Source: Phalacrocorax aristotelis (Eukaryota > Chordata > Aves > Suliformes > Phalacrocoracidae). Taken from it: a stretch of DNA of 64,000 nt. Where the stretch lies: contig NW_027441285.1 in the NCBI RefSeq assembly GCF_949628215.1, positions 62,001 to 126,000 of the forward strand, in the 5' to 3' direction. Shown here in pieces: positions 45,389 to 58,330 of this stretch. How positions within the stretch are numbered: position 1 is the stretch's first letter; every line of letters starts with the position of its first letter. The position numbers were made by a program, and so were the translations under genes. Under the pieces are notes generated by a model. That model was not told the origin of the DNA. It saw only the letters and a program-made list of their open reading frames with translations, and did no database searches.

Positions 45389-47091
45389 AGCTGGAACGTC
45401 ACACGTGGCCTTGCTGATGTGCCGAAATGCTGCGGCGCAAGGGCCTCCGCGGTGGCCCTGACCCTCCCCTTGGCACCGTGGGTGCTGCCAGGTCGTTTCC
45501 CAAACAGGAGCTGGCACTGGCCGCCCCAGGTGAGATGCTGGTGTCACCCACTTGGGGACGTGATGTGCGGCACCAGAGCTGAACCCACGGGGGCTGGGGA
45601 GGGGGAAGCTCCACGGGAGCTGCTGAGGGGCCAAGGCCTCCCTGCCCAGGGCGCGGAGCAGTGGACCCAGGGTGCGGGGAGGGCAAGGGCGTCCCCGTGG
45701 GTCCCTTCTCCCACACCGGGGCTCCAGCAGGGACTTCAGAGACGTCCAGAGGGGTTCGTAGCACAAGCGCTTTGTTCAGGCATCAGAATTCCTGACTCTC
45801 CATTAACGAGCCGAATGACGTGGTGTCGTGGTTTAGGCGGCAGCTCAGCCCCACACAGTCGCTCGCTCCCTCCCCCACCGGTAGATGGGGGAGAGAATCA
45901 GAAGGGTAACGCTCGTGGGTTGCGATAAGAACAGTTTAATAATTAAAATTAACAGAAACGCAATGGAAAAGAGAACAACGAGAGGCGCAAAGCCCCGGGG
46001 GAGGAGGGAAGGGAGGGCAGAGGGGGAACGAACCGCCGAAACAAACCGCACGCGCCGCAGCCGCGCCGCAGCCGCGCCGCGCCGCTCCCGAGCTGCAACT
46101 GGCCCCCCTCCATAGGCTGGTCATGGTGTCACGTGGTAGGGAATGAACCTGCCGTCGGCCAGTCGGGCTCAGCCGCCCCCGCCACGGCCCCGCCCCTCCC
46201 AGCCCCCCCGCCACGCGGCAGAGCCCGGGAAGCTGGAAAGGCAGCCGCCCCCCCACAGTGAGGAGAATTAACCCCTTCTCAGCCAAAACCAGCACATGTG
46301 GTTTAAGTTATTCTGGGTTGTTTTGGGTTTTTTTTTAGGGAGAGTTTACATTATTTTTGTACTGTCCCTTTTCTTAGCAAAATGTGTTCCGTTTCAACAA
46401 AGCCTACCGACCCCAACCCCGCTTGCTGCTGTCAGGACCCTGCCGGCCATGAGCCAGGCTGTGGCACGAAGCTCCGCGGCCAGAGCCCTGATGGCAATCC
46501 CAAGCAGGCAGCCGTGAAGTGACACCACCAGCGGGGATTTGCTGCAGCGATCCCTCCAGGCGATTGCTTTGCTTTGCCACAGCCCCAGCAGCATCACTGT
46601 GTCGGGGGGGCTGTGGAGTTGCTCTGTGGACAACGGAGAGCCCGGCCCAGCTCAGCTGCCACGCCGTGGACACCCCCAGCCGCTGCTGCTATTGCTGGCC
46701 AAAAACCACTGCCAGGAGTCAAATCCCAATTAGTGCCCACTTTTGCCACAAGTACCGCTTCTCACCTGGCTCCGTCCCAGTCACAGCAGGGATACAGAGC
46801 TGGCTCCAAAGCTGCGCGGCCAGAGCCCTGATGGGAAGCGGGGGGCGGGTGGGTGAAGGCTGCTCCAGCCTCCCTGCGCTCGCGGGAAACGTGCCCAAAA
46901 GCGTCTGCACAAGAAGCCCATGCCACAGTCCCTCCCGCCCCGGATCACAGCCCTGTGCCTGTCCCCAGGTCCCAGATGCAGGGAAGGAGACGGCTGGGCG
47001 TGGGGACATTTGTCACCTGGCTCCGCACACGCGTGACCGTGTTTGTGACCCTACATGCGTGCAGAGCCGTGTCACAAAGAGCCCAGGCTGG
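45389..47091. other. Spacer between copies 11 and 12
   Basis: Same layout with the short LTR. A private CACCCACTTGG lies near 45545, and GCCCATGCC near 46917. Confidence 0.8.
45824..46296 (-). mobile_element. Solo LTR, avian ERVL-like, unit 11 (473 bp, short form)
   Basis: Same insertion, short form. Confidence 0.78.
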
Positions 47092-47098
47092 ATAAATA
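47092..47098 (+). promoter_or_regulatory. TATA-like box, copy 12
   Basis: ATAAATA at -130 from the ATG at 47222. Confidence 0.55.
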
Positions 47099-47221
47099 CC
47101 CCGCGCAACCGCCCCCAGCTCAGTGGCGAGTTTGCCACAGACGCTGGAAGATCAGGACGGTCTTTGACCGCACCGACGTCCCCAAGCCCAGCCATCTCCT
47201 TCACTGCAGCCACTTGCGGTG

Positions 47222-49604
47222 ATGGAGCTGAGGTCGCGGCGCCGCAAGATGCCCCAGTCCCCCCCTGCCCAGTGTCCCCCGGCGCCGCCGGAGGAGCAGG
47301 CAGGACCCTCCCGTGTGCCACCCCCGCGCAAAAGAAAGCGTCAGGTCCCCAAGGAGGAAGGTGAGCGCAGAGCATCCCCCACCGGGCACCTGCCAGAGGG
47401 GATTTTGGCTGGTGCCCAGCTGTGCAAGCGGAGGCCCCCGCATCGTGGCAAGGCGCCCCGGCCTCTCCCCCGTCCCGCTCCCGGCACTGCCGCCCCAGCA
47501 CACCGGCGCGGTGCTGGGGGTGACAGCGCCGCTGTCCTCCGACAGTATGCAGGCTGTGCTGGCGAGCAGACTGTGACCCCGAAGTCGTGGGGCAGCTGTG
47601 CCGTCAGAAGGGGCTCTGCGTCCATGAGAACTGCCTGGTGAGTCCCCGGGGCTCAACACCCACCGGTCCACAACACCCCGCCCTCTCCAGCACCGCGGCA
47701 CAGGCAGCCCCTGGCACGCACCCTCTTTTCCCCCCTTGCAGTACCACGCCACCAGGCTGGGCCAGAAAGGGGCCGATGAAGAGGGCTTCTACGGCTTTCT
47801 CTTCCCCGACATCCGGCAGGAGCTGAAGCGGGTGGCACAGAAGGTGAGGCCGGAGGGGACGTGTCCCCACCGTGGTCCCCGTGTCCCGAGCCCGGCGCTG
47901 CACAGGCCAGCAACCCCCAGGAATGCTCTGGCAGCTGGCTGCAAGCAACCGCCCCCAGATCCTCCTTCCCCCAAAAGGGCCCATTTCTGCAGCAACTGGG
48001 GATTTGGGGAGGGTAGGGGACGTTATCAGCGGCCCAGTGTCAATGGCCAGGCAGCCCACCGAAACGCGGCGGGGCTGCGCTGGGCGAGGGCGAACAGGGC
48101 TCCCCGGGGAGCGCGGCATTGACTGCGCGGCGCTGACGCTGTCCACCTCCATGCCGTCCCCAGAGGTGCTGCATCTGCCGGCTGCGGGGTGCCTCGGTCG
48201 CCTGTCGGCGCAGGCGCTGCCGCCGAATCTTCCACTTCCCCTGCGGCAGTGAGCGGGGCTGCGTCTCCCAGTTCTTCGGGGAGTTCAAGTGAGTGTGGCC
48301 GCCTTGAAGGGCCAGGGCCGGACCCAGGCCAGGGCCTGGGGCAGAGGAGGCCTGTGGCTGAACCGTCACCTCCCTCCCACAGGTCCTTCTGCTGGAAGCA
48401 CCGGCCGGTGCAGCGGGTGCGGGCGGTGCAGCAGGACGAGACCCCCTGCCTCATCTGCCAGGAGGCGGTGGCGGGGCGGCCCTGCTACGACACCCTGGTC
48501 TGTCCTGCCTGTGCCAGCGCCTGGTTCCACCGCCGCTGCATCCAGGTAGGCGACATCGCCCCCGGCCCCTGACGGGATCAGCCCTGTCGTCACCCTGTCG
48601 CCCAGCTCCCAGGGGGCGAACGAGACCCGCCCCGGCTCTGACGTTGATGCCCTCTCTGCCCCAGGGCCAGGCGCTGCGCTCTGCCCTGCACTACTTCCGC
48701 TGCCCCCTCTGCCAGGACGTGCCGACCTTCCAGGCGGAGATGTTTCGCCTGGGCATCAAAATCCCCGACAGGTCGGTGCCCTCCCCGCTGCCCCCTTCCC
48801 CCTCCGTGGTGCTCCGGCCGATCCCCTCCTGCCTCCCTGGGTGCCAGCAGGGTGGCCCCCACGCCCCCCGCGGCTGAGGGCTTCCTGTCTCCCGCAGGGA
48901 TGCTGCCTGGGAGGAGGACGGGGCCTTCGCGGACCACTACCAGCGGCACAGCTCCTGCGATGCCAGCCAGTGCCTGTGCCCGGTGGGACGGGAGCAGGCG
49001 GAGGTGAACGGGTGAGTGCCCGTGTCCCCGGTCCCTGCAGCCCCGGCGAGGAGACGATGCCTTCGTCTCCTCCTCTGGGCAGGTATCCCGGGGGGGTCGG
49101 GTCCCTGGGATGGCGAGCTGGGCCTGGCACCAGGTGCGTGCCGGCAGCTCAGCTTCGGCTGCCTGGAGGGGAGCAGGGCCCAACGCTGCGCCCGGGCTGG
49201 CAGCCCACAGCTCGGGGGGCCTTTGGTGGCAGTGGGTCCCATTGCTCCCCCAGGCCCTGGAGACTTCTGCTCTGTGGCTCCTGTGCCTCCCGCGGCACCC
49301 ACCAGCTCTGCTCCGGCATAGGAGAAGACGCCGACTCCTGGGAGTGCGGCGACTGCAGCGGCACGGGCACTGGTGAGGGGGGCGGGGCAGGGTGCCCACG
49401 GCCACGTGGCCACCACAGCACGTGGGACCTGGGGCCAGGCGCAGGGCTCTGATGCGGGGAGGGAGCGAGCGTGGCCTGGACTTGTTGTGCTCATCGTCTC
49501 CCTGCCTGCCCCTTGCAGCGCCTCCCGTTGCACCTGGCCCAGACTCCAGCCCCGCCGACGCAGGGACCCTCGCACAGCACCCCGGGTCCTGGCACTTCAG
49601 CTGA
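47222..49604 (+). CDS. PHF7: PHF7-like PHD/RING-type E3 ligase, copy 12
   Basis: Exons are 47222-47360, 47546-47637, 47742-47843, 48164-48288, 48383-48545, 48665-48771, 48898-49011, 49254-49372 and 49519-49604. The predicted protein is identical to copy 2. The gene is one base shorter because a C-run in intron 3 (near 47913) has five rather than six C. No private coding change was seen. Confidence 0.88.
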
Positions 49605-49690
49605 GGAAGAAGAGGCCAGGATCCTCGCAGGACACCCCGGCACCCAGCTGCCCTCCCAGCCCCTCTCCCAGAAACCTGCAGAGCCTCACT

Positions 49691-49696
49691 AATAAA
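49691..49696 (+). promoter_or_regulatory. Polyadenylation signal AATAAA, copy 12
   Basis: AATAAA 87 bp after the stop ending at 49604. Confidence 0.75.
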
Positions 49697-51399
49697 AGCT
49701 GGAACGTCACACGTGGCCTTGCTGATGTGCCGAAATGCTGCGGCGCAAGGGCCTCCGCGGTGGCCCTGACCCTCCCCTTGGCACCGTGGGTGCTGCCAGG
49801 TCGTTTCCCAAACAGGAGCTGGCACTGGCCGCCCCAGGTGAGATGCTGGTGTCACCCGCTTGGGGACGTGATGTGCGGCACCAGAGCTGAACCCACGGGG
49901 GCTGGGGAGGGGGAAGCTCCACGGGAGCTGCTGAGGGGCCAAGGCCTCCCTGCCCAGGGCGCGGAGCAGTGGACCCAGGGTGCGGGGAGGGCAAGGGCGT
50001 CCCCGTGGGTCCCTTCTCCCACACCGGGGCTCCAGCAGGGACTTCAGAGACGTCCAGAGGGGTTCGTAGCACAAGCGCTTTGTTCGGGCATCAGAATTCC
50101 TGACTCTCCATTAACGAGCCGAATGACGTGGTGTCGTGGTTTAGGCGGCAGCTCAGCCCCACACAGTCGCTCGCTCCCTCCCCCACCGGTAGATGGGGGA
50201 GAGAATCAGAAGGGTAACGCTCGTGGGTTGCGATAAGAACAGTTTAATAATTAAAATTAACAGAAACGCAATGGAAAAGAGAACAACGAGAGGCGCAAAG
50301 CCCCGGGGGAGGAGGGAAGGGAGGGCAGAGGGGGAACGAACCGCCGAAACAAACCGCACGCGCCGCAGCCGCGCCGCAGCCGCGCCGCGCCGCTCCCGAG
50401 CTGCAACTGGCCCCCCTCCATAGGCTGGTCATGGTGTCACGTGGTAGGGAATGAACCTGCCGTCGGCCAGTCGGGCTCAGCCGCCCCCGCCACGGCCCCG
50501 CCCCTCCCAGCCCCCCCGCCACGCGGCAGAGCCCGGGAAGCTGGAAAGGCAGCCGCCCCCCCACAGTGAGGAGAATTAACCCCTTCTCAGCCAAAACCAG
50601 CACATGTGGTTTAAGTTATTCTGGGTTGTTTTGGGTTTTTTTTTAGGGAGAGTTTACATTATTTTTGTACTGTCCCTTTTCTTAGCAAAATGTGTTCCGT
50701 TTCAACAAAGCCTACCGACCCCAACCCCGCTTGCTGCTGTCAGGACCCTGCCGGCCATGAGCCAGGCTGTGGCACGAAGCTCCGCGGCCAGAGCCCTGAT
50801 GGCAATCCCAAGCAGGCAGCCGTGAAGTGACACCACCAGCGGGGATTTGCTGCAGCGATCCCTCCAGGCGATTGCTTTGCTTTGCCACAGCCCCAGCAGC
50901 ATCACTGTGTCGGGGGGGCTGTGGAGTTGCTCTGTGGACAACGGAGAGCCCGGCCCAGCTCAGCTGCCACGCCGTGGACACCCCCAGCCGCTGCTGCTAT
51001 TGCTGGCCAAAAACCACTGCCAGGAGTCAAATCCCAATTAGTGCCCACTTTTGCCACAAGTACCGCTTCTCACCTGGCTCCGTCCCAGTCACAGCAGGGA
51101 TACAGAGCTGGCTCCAAAGCTGCGCGGCCAGACCCCTGATGGGAAGCGGGGGGCGGGTGGGTGAAGGCTGCTCCAGCCTCCCTGCGCTCGCGGGAAACGT
51201 GCCCAAAAGCATCTGCACAAGAAGCCCGTGCCACAGTCCCTCCCGCCCCGGATCACAGCCCTGTGCCTGTTCCCAGGTCCCAGATGCAGGGAAGGAGACG
51301 GCTGGGCGTGGGGACATTTGTCACCTGGCTCCGCACACGCGTGACCGTGTTTGTGACCCTACATGCGTGCAGAGCCGTGTCACAAAGAGCCCAGGCTGG
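49697..51399. other. Spacer between copies 12 and 13
   Basis: Same layout with the short LTR. TTCGGGCATC near 50084 is shared only with the spacer after copy 15. Three private substitutions lie between about 51132 and 51271, one of them inside the second 29-bp direct repeat. Confidence 0.8.
50132..50604 (-). mobile_element. Solo LTR, avian ERVL-like, unit 12 (473 bp, short form)
   Basis: Same insertion, short form. Confidence 0.78.
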
Positions 51400-51406
51400 A
51401 TAAATA
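51400..51406 (+). promoter_or_regulatory. TATA-like box, copy 13
   Basis: ATAAATA at -130 from the ATG at 51530. Confidence 0.55.
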
Positions 51407-51529
51407 CCCCGCGCAACCGCCCCCAGCTCAGTGGCGAGTTTGCCACAGACGCTGGAAGATCAGGACGGTCTTTGACCGCACCGACGTCCCCAAGCCCAGC
51501 CATCTCCTTCACTGCAGCCACTTGCGGTG

Positions 51530-53913
51530 ATGGAGCTGAGGTCGCGGCGCCGCAAGATGCCGCAGTCCCCCCCTGCCCAGTGTCCCCCGGCGCCGCCGGA
51601 GGAGCAGGCAGGACCCTCCCGTGTGCCACCCCCGCGCAAAAGAAAGCGTCAGGTCCCCAAGGAGGAAGGTGAGCGCAGAGCATCCCCCACCGGGCACCTG
51701 CCAGAGGGGATTTTGGCTGGTGCCCAGCTGTGCAAGCGGAGGCCCCCGCATCGTGGCAAGGCGCCCCGGCCTCTCCCCCGTCCCGCTCCCGGCACTGCCG
51801 CCCCAGCACACCGGCGCGGTGCTGGGGGTGACAGCGCCGCTGTCCTCCGACAGTATGCAGGCTGTGCTGGCGAGCAGACTGTGACCCCGAAGTCGTGGGG
51901 CAGCTGTGCCGTCAGAAGGGGCTCTGCGTCCATGAGAACTGCCTGGTGAGTCCCCGGGGCTCAACACCCACTGGTCCACAACACCCCGCCCTCTCCAGCA
52001 CCGCGGCACAGGCAGCCCCTGGCACGCACCCTCTTTTCCCCCCTTGCAGTACCACGCCACCAGGCTGGGCCAGAAAGGGGCCGATGAAGAGGGCTTCTAC
52101 GGCTTTCTCTTCCCCGACATCCGGCAGGAGCTGAAGCGGGTGGCACAGAAGGTGAGGCCGGAGGGGACGTGTCCCCACCGTGGTCCCCGTGTCCCGAGCC
52201 CGGCGCTGCACAGGCCAGCAACCCCCCAGGAATGCTCTGGCAGCTGGCTGCAAGCAACAGCCCCCAGATCCTCCTTCCCCCAAAAGGGCCCATTTCTGCA
52301 GCAACTGGGGATTTGGGGAGGGTAGGGGACGTTATCAGCGGCCCAGTGTCAATGGCCAGGCAGCCCACCGAAACGCGGCGGGGCTGCGCTGGGCGAGGGC
52401 GAACAGGGCTCCCCGGGGAGCGCGGCATTGACTGCGTGGCGCTGACGCTGTCCACCTCCATGCCGTCCCCAGAGGTGCTGCATCTGCCGGCTGCGGGGTG
52501 CCTCGGTCGCCTGTCGGCGCAGGCGCTGCCGCCGAATCTTCCACTTCCCCTGCGGCAGTGAGCGGGGCTGCGTCTCCCAGTTCTTCGGGGAGTTCAAGTG
52601 AGTGTGGCCGCCTTGAAGGGCCAGGGCCGGACCCAGGCCAGGGCCTGGGGCAGAGGAGGCCTGTGGCTGAACCGTCACCTCCCTCCCACAGGTCCTTCTG
52701 CTGGAAGCACCGGCCGGTGCAGCGGGTGCGGGCGGTGCAGCAGGACGAGACCCCCTGCCTCATCTGCCAGGAGGCGGTGGCGGGGCGGCCCTGCTACGAC
52801 ACCCTGGTCTGTCCTGCCTGTGCCAGCGCCTGGTTCCACCGCCGCTGCATCCAGGTAGGCGACATCGCCCCCGGCCCCTGACGGGATCAGCCCTGTCGTC
52901 ACCCTGTCGCCCAGCTCCCAGGGGGCGAACGAGACCCGCCCCGGCTCTGACGTTGATGCCCTCTCTGCCCCAGGGCCAGGCGCTGCGCTCTGCCCTGCAC
53001 TACTTCCGCTGCCCCCTCTGCCAGGACGTGCCGACCTTCCAGGCGGAGATGTTTCGCCTGGGCATCAAAATCCCCGACAGGTCGGTGCCCTCCCCGCTGC
53101 CCCCTTCCCCCTCCGTGGTGCTCCGGCCGATCCCCTCCTGCCTCCCTGGGTGCCAGCAGGGTGGCCCCCACGCCCCCCGCGGCTGAGGGCTTCCTGTCTC
53201 CCGCAGGGATGCTGCCTGGGAGGAGGACGGGGCCTTCGCGGACCACTACCAGCGGCACAGCTCCTGCGATGCCAGCCAGTGCCTGTGCCCGGTGGGACGG
53301 GAGCAGGCGGAGGTGAACGGGTGAGTGCCCGTGTCCCCGGTCCCTGCAGCCCCGGCGAGGAGACGATGCCTTCGTCTCCTCCTCTGGGCAGGTATCCCGG
53401 GGGGGTCGGGTCCCTGGGATGGCGAGCTGGGCCTGGCACCAGGTGCGTGCCGGCAGCTCAGCTTCGGCTGCCTGGAGGGGAGCAGGGCCCAACGCTGCGC
53501 CCGGGCTGGCAGCCCACAGCTCGGGGGGCCTTTGGTGGCAGTGGGTCCCATTGCTCCCCCAGGCCCTGGAGACTTCTGCTCTGTGGCTCCTGTGCCTCCC
53601 GCGGCACCCACCAGCTCTGCTCCGGCATAGGAGAAGACGCCGACTCCTGGGAGTGCGGCGACTGCAGCGGCACGGGCACTGGTGAGGGGGGCGGGGCAGG
53701 GTGCCCACGGCCACGTGGCCACCACAGCACGTGGGACCTGGGGCCAGGCGCAGGGCTCTGATGCGGGGAGGGAGCGAGCGTGGCCTGGACTTGTTGTGCT
53801 CATCGTCTCCCTGCCTGCCCCTTGCAGCGCCTCCCGTTGCACCTGGCCCAGACTCCAGCCCCGCCGACGCAGGGACCCTCGCACAGCACCCTGGGTCCTG
53901 GCACTTCAGCTGA
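51530..53913 (+). CDS. PHF7: PHF7-like PHD/RING-type E3 ligase, copy 13
   Basis: Exons are 51530-51668, 51854-51945, 52050-52151, 52473-52597, 52692-52854, 52974-53080, 53207-53320, 53563-53681 and 53828-53913. The predicted protein is identical to copy 2. Exon 9 has a silent CCT at P342 (near 53892). In the alternative last-exon frame that same base would be a proline-to-leucine change. Intron 3 has a private AACAGCCCC where other copies have AACCGCCCC. The spacer upstream has three private substitutions between about 51132 and 51271. Confidence 0.88.
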
Positions 53914-53999
53914 GGAAGAAGAGGCCAGGATCCTCGCAGGACACCCCGGCACCCAGCTGCCCTCCCAGCCCCTCTCCCAGAAACCTGCAGAGCCTCACT

Positions 54000-54005
54000 A
54001 ATAAA
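54000..54005 (+). promoter_or_regulatory. Polyadenylation signal AATAAA, copy 13
   Basis: AATAAA 87 bp after the stop ending at 53913. Confidence 0.75.
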
Positions 54006-55720
54006 AGCTGGAACGTCACACGTGGCCTTGCTGATGTGCCGAAATGCTGCGGCGCAAGGGCCTCCGCGGTGGCCCTGACCCTCCGCTTGGCACCGTGGGT
54101 GCTGCCAGGTCGTTTCCCAAACAGGAGCTGGCACTGGCCGCCCCAGGTGAGATGCTGGTGTCACCCGCTTGGGGACGTGATGTGCGGCACCAGAGCTGAA
54201 CCCACGGGGGCTGGGGAGGGGGAAGCTCCACGGGAGCTGCTGAGGGGCCAAGGCCTCCCTGCCCAGGGCGCGGAGCAGTGGACCCAGGGTGCGGGGAGGG
54301 CAAGGGCGTCCCCGTGGGTCCCTTCTCCCACACCGGGGCTCCAGCAGGGACTTCAGAGACGTCCAGAGGGGTTCGTAGCACAAGCGCTTTGTTCAGGCAT
54401 CAGAATTCCTGACTCTCCATTAACGAGCCGAATGACGTGGTGTCGTGGTTTAGGCGGCAGCTCAGCCCCACACAGTCGCTCGCTCCCTCCCCCACCGGTA
54501 GATGGGGGAGAGAATCAGAAGGGTAACGCTCGTGGGTTGCGATAAGAACAGTTTAATAATTAAAATTAACAGAAACAACAACAGAAATGCAATGGAAAAG
54601 AGAACAACGAGAGGCGCAAAGCCCCGGGGGAGGAGGGAAGGGAGGGCAGAGGGGGAACGAACCGCCGAAACAAACCGCACGCGCCGCAGCCGCGCCGCAG
54701 CCGCGCCGCGCCGCTCCCGAGCTGCAACTGGCCCCCCTCCATAGGCTGGTCATGGTGTCACGTGGTAGGGAATGAACCTGCCGTCGGCCAGTCGGGCTCA
54801 GCCGCCCCCGCCACGGCCCCGCCCCTCCCAGCCCCCCCGCCACGCGGCAGAGCCCGGGAAGCTGGCAAGGCAGCCGCCCCCCCACAGTGAGGAGAATTAA
54901 CCCCTTCTCAGCCAAAACCAGCACATGTGGTTTAAGTTATTCTGGGTTGTTTTGGGGTTTTTTTTAGGGAGAGTTTACATTATTTTTGTACTGTCCCTTT
55001 TCTTAGCAAAATGTGTTCCGTTTCAACAAAGCCTACCGACCCCAACCCCGCTTGCTGCTGTCAGGACCCTGCCGGCCATGAGCCAGGCTGTGGCACGAAG
55101 CTCCGCGGCCAGAGCCCTGATGGCAATCCCAAGCAGGCAGCCGTGAAGTGACACCACCAGCGGGGATTTGCTGCAGCGATCCCTCCAGGCGATTGCTTTG
55201 CTTTGCCACAGCCCCAGCAGCATCACTGTGTCGGGGGGGCTGTGGAGTTGCTCTGTGGACAACGGAGAGCCCGGCCCAGCTCAGCTGCCACGCCGTGGAC
55301 ACCCCCAGCCGCTGCTGCTATTGCTGGCCAAAAACCACTGCCAGGAGTCAAATCCCAATTAGTGCCCACTTTTGCCACAAGTACCGCTTCTCACCTGGCT
55401 CCGTCCCAGTCACAGCAGGGATACAGAGCTGGCTCCAAAGCTGCGCGGCCAGAGCCCTGATGGGAAGCGGGGGGCGGGTGGGTGAAGGCTGCTCCAGCCT
55501 CCCTGCGCTCGCGGGAAACGTGCCCAAAAGCGTCTGCACAAGAAGCCCGTGCCACAGTCCCTCCCGCCCCGGATCACAGCCCTGTGCCTGTCCCCAGGTC
55601 CCAGATGCAGGGAAGGAGACGGCTGGGCGTGGGGACATTTGTCACCTGGCTCCGCACACGCGTGACCGTGTTTGTGACCCTACATGAGTGCAGAGCCGTG
55701 TCACAAAGAGCCCAGGCTGG
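54006..55720. other. Spacer between copies 13 and 14
   Basis: Same layout with the long LTR. CCTCCGCTTGG near 54081 is private. Confidence 0.8.
54441..54925 (-). mobile_element. Solo LTR, avian ERVL-like, unit 13 (485 bp)
   Basis: Same insertion, long form, with a GCTGGCAAGG variant shared with unit 14. Confidence 0.78.
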
Positions 55721-55727
55721 ATAAATA
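55721..55727 (+). promoter_or_regulatory. TATA-like box, copy 14
   Basis: ATAAATA at -130 from the ATG at 55851. A private substitution (CATGAGTGC instead of CATGCGTGC) lies about 35 bp upstream. Confidence 0.55.
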
Positions 55728-55850
55728 CCCCGCGCAACCGCCCCCAGCTCAGTGGCGAGTTTGCCACAGACGCTGGAAGATCAGGACGGTCTTTGACCGC
55801 ACCGACGTCCCCAAGCCCAGCCATCTCCTTCACTGCAGCCACTTGCGGTG

Positions 55851-58238
55851 ATGGAGCTGAGGTCGCGGCGCCGCAAGATGCCCCAGTCCCCCCCTGCCCA
55901 GTGTCCCCCGGCGCCGCCGGAGGAGCAGGCAGGACCCTCCTGTGTGCCACCCCCGCGCAAAAGAAAGCGTCAGGTCCCCAAGGAGGAAGGTGAGCGCAGA
56001 GCATCCCCCACCGGGCACCTGCCAGAGGGGATTTTGGCTGGTGCCCAGCTGTGCAAGCGGAAGCCCCCGCATCGTGGCAAGGCGCCCCGGCCTCTCCCCC
56101 GTCCCGCTCCCGGCACTGCCGCCCCAGCACACCGGCGCGGTGCTGGGGGTGACAGCGCCGCTGTCCTCCGACAGTATGCAGGCTGTGCTGGCGAGCAGAC
56201 TGTGACCCCGAAGTCGTGGGGCAGCTGTGCCGTCAGAAGGGGCTCTGCGTCCATGAGAACTGCCTGGTGAGTCCCCGGGGCTCAACACCCACCGGTCCAC
56301 AACACCCCGCCCTCTCCAGCACCGCGGCACAGGCAGCCCCTGGCACGCACCCTCTTTTCCCCCCTTGCAGTACCACGCCACCAGGCTGGGCCAGAAAGGG
56401 GCCGATGAAGAGGGCTTCTACGGCTTTCTCTTCCCCGACATCCGGCAGGAGCTGAAGCGGGTGGCACAGAAGGTGAGGCCGGAGGGGACGTGTCCCCACC
56501 GTGGTCCCCGTGTCCCGAGCCCGGCGCTGCACAGGCCAGCAACCCCCCAGGAATGCTCTGGCAGCTGGCTGCAAGCAACCGCCCCCAGATCCTCCTTCCC
56601 CCAAAAGGGCCCATTTCTGCAGCAACTGGGGATTTGGGGAGGGTAGGGGACGTTATCAGCGGCCCAGTGTCAATGGCCAGGCAGCCCACCGAAACGCGGC
56701 GGGGCTGCGCTGGGCGAGGGCGAACAGGGCTCCCCGGGGAGCGCGGCATTGACTGCGCGGCGCTGACGCTGTCCACCTCCATGCCGTCCCCAGAGGTGCT
56801 GCATCTGCCGGCTGCGGGGTGCCTCGGTCGCCTGTCGGCGCAGGCGCTGCCGCCGAATCTTCCACTTCCCCTGCGGCAGTGAGCGGGGCTGCGTCTCCCA
56901 GTTCTTCGGGGAGTTCAAGTGAGTGTGGCCGCCTTGAAGGGCCAGGGCCGGACCCAGGCCAGGGCCTGGGGCAGAGGAGGCCTGTGGCTGAACCGTCACC
57001 TCCCTCCCACAGGTCCTTCTGCTGGAAGCACCGGCCGGTGCAGCGGGTGCGGGCGGTGCAGCAGGACGAGACCCCCTGCCTCATCTGCCAGGAGGCGGTG
57101 GCGGGGCGGCCCTGCTACGACACCCTGGTCTGTCCTGCCTGTGCCAGCGCCTGGTTCCACCGCCGCTGCATCCAGGTAGGCGACATCGCCCCCGGCCCCT
57201 GACGGGATCAGCCCTGTCGTCACCCTGTCGCCCAGCTCCCAGGGGGCGAACGAGACCCGCCCCGGCTCTGACGTTGATGCCCTCTCTGCCCCAGGGCCAG
57301 GCGCTGCGCTCTGCCCTGCACTACTTCCGCTGCCCCCTCTGCCAGGACGTGCCGACCTTCCAGGCGGAGATGTTTCGCCTGGGCATCAAAATCCCCGACA
57401 GGTCGGTGCCCTCCCCGCTGCCCCCTTCCCCCTCCGTGGTGCTCCGGCTGATCCCCTCCTGCCTCCCTGGGTGCCAGCAGGGTGGCCCCCACGCCCCCCG
57501 CGGCTGAGGGCTTCCTGTCTCCCGCAGGGATGCTGCCTGGGAGGAGGACGGGGCCTTCGCGGACCACTACCAGCGGCACAGCTCCTGCGATGCCAGCCAG
57601 TGCCTGTGCCCGGTGGGACGGGAGCAGGCGGAGGTGAACGGGTGAGTGCCCGTGTCCCCGGTCCCTGCAGCCCCGGCGAGGAGACGATGCCTTCGTCTCC
57701 TCCTCTGGGCAGGTATCCCGGGGGGGTCGGGTCCCTGGGATGGCGAGCTGGGCCTGGCACCAGGTGCGTGCCGGCAGCTCAGCTTCGGCTGCCTGGAGGG
57801 GAGCAGGGCCCAACGCTGCGCCCGAGCTGGCAGCCCACAGCTCGGGCGGGGGGCCTTTGGTGGCAGTGGGTCCCATTGCTCCCCCAGGCCCTGGAGACTT
57901 CTGCTCTGTGGCTCCTGTGCCTCCCGCGGCACCCACCAGCTCTGCTCCGGCATAGGAGAAGACGCCGACTCCTGGGAGTGCGGCGACTGCAGCGGCACGG
58001 GCACTGGTGAGGGGGGCGGGGCAGGGTGCCCACGGCCACGTGGCCACCACAGCACGTGGGACCTGGGGCCAGGCGCAGGGCTCTGATGCGGGGAGGGAGC
58101 GAGCGTGGCCTGGACTTGTTGTGCTCATCGTCTCCCTGCCTGCCCCTTGCAGCGCCTCCCGTTGCACCTGGCCCAGACTCCAGCCCCGCCGACGCAGGGA
58201 CCCTCGCACAGCACCCCGGGTCCTGCCACTTCAGCTGA
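55851..58238 (+). CDS. PHF7: PHF7-like PHD/RING-type E3 ligase, copy 14 (R31C, W345C)
   Basis: Exons are 55851-55989, 56175-56266, 56371-56472, 56794-56918, 57013-57175, 57295-57401, 57528-57641, 57888-58006 and 58153-58238. R31C lies five residues before the basic RKRKR signal. W345C lies near the C-terminus and is shared with copy 15. Intron 7 has the GCGG insertion (near 57846) with a 7-G run, a combination found only here. The W345C base change would be Gly-to-Ala in the alternative exon-9 frame. Confidence 0.87.
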
Positions 58239-58324
58239 GGAAGAAGAGGCCAGGATCCTCGCAGGACACCCCGGCACCCAGCTGCCCTCCCAGCCCCTCT
58301 CCCAGAAACCTGCAGAGCCTCACT

Positions 58325-58330
58325 AATAAA
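58325..58330 (+). promoter_or_regulatory. Polyadenylation signal AATAAA, copy 14
   Basis: AATAAA 87 bp after the stop ending at 58238. Confidence 0.75.
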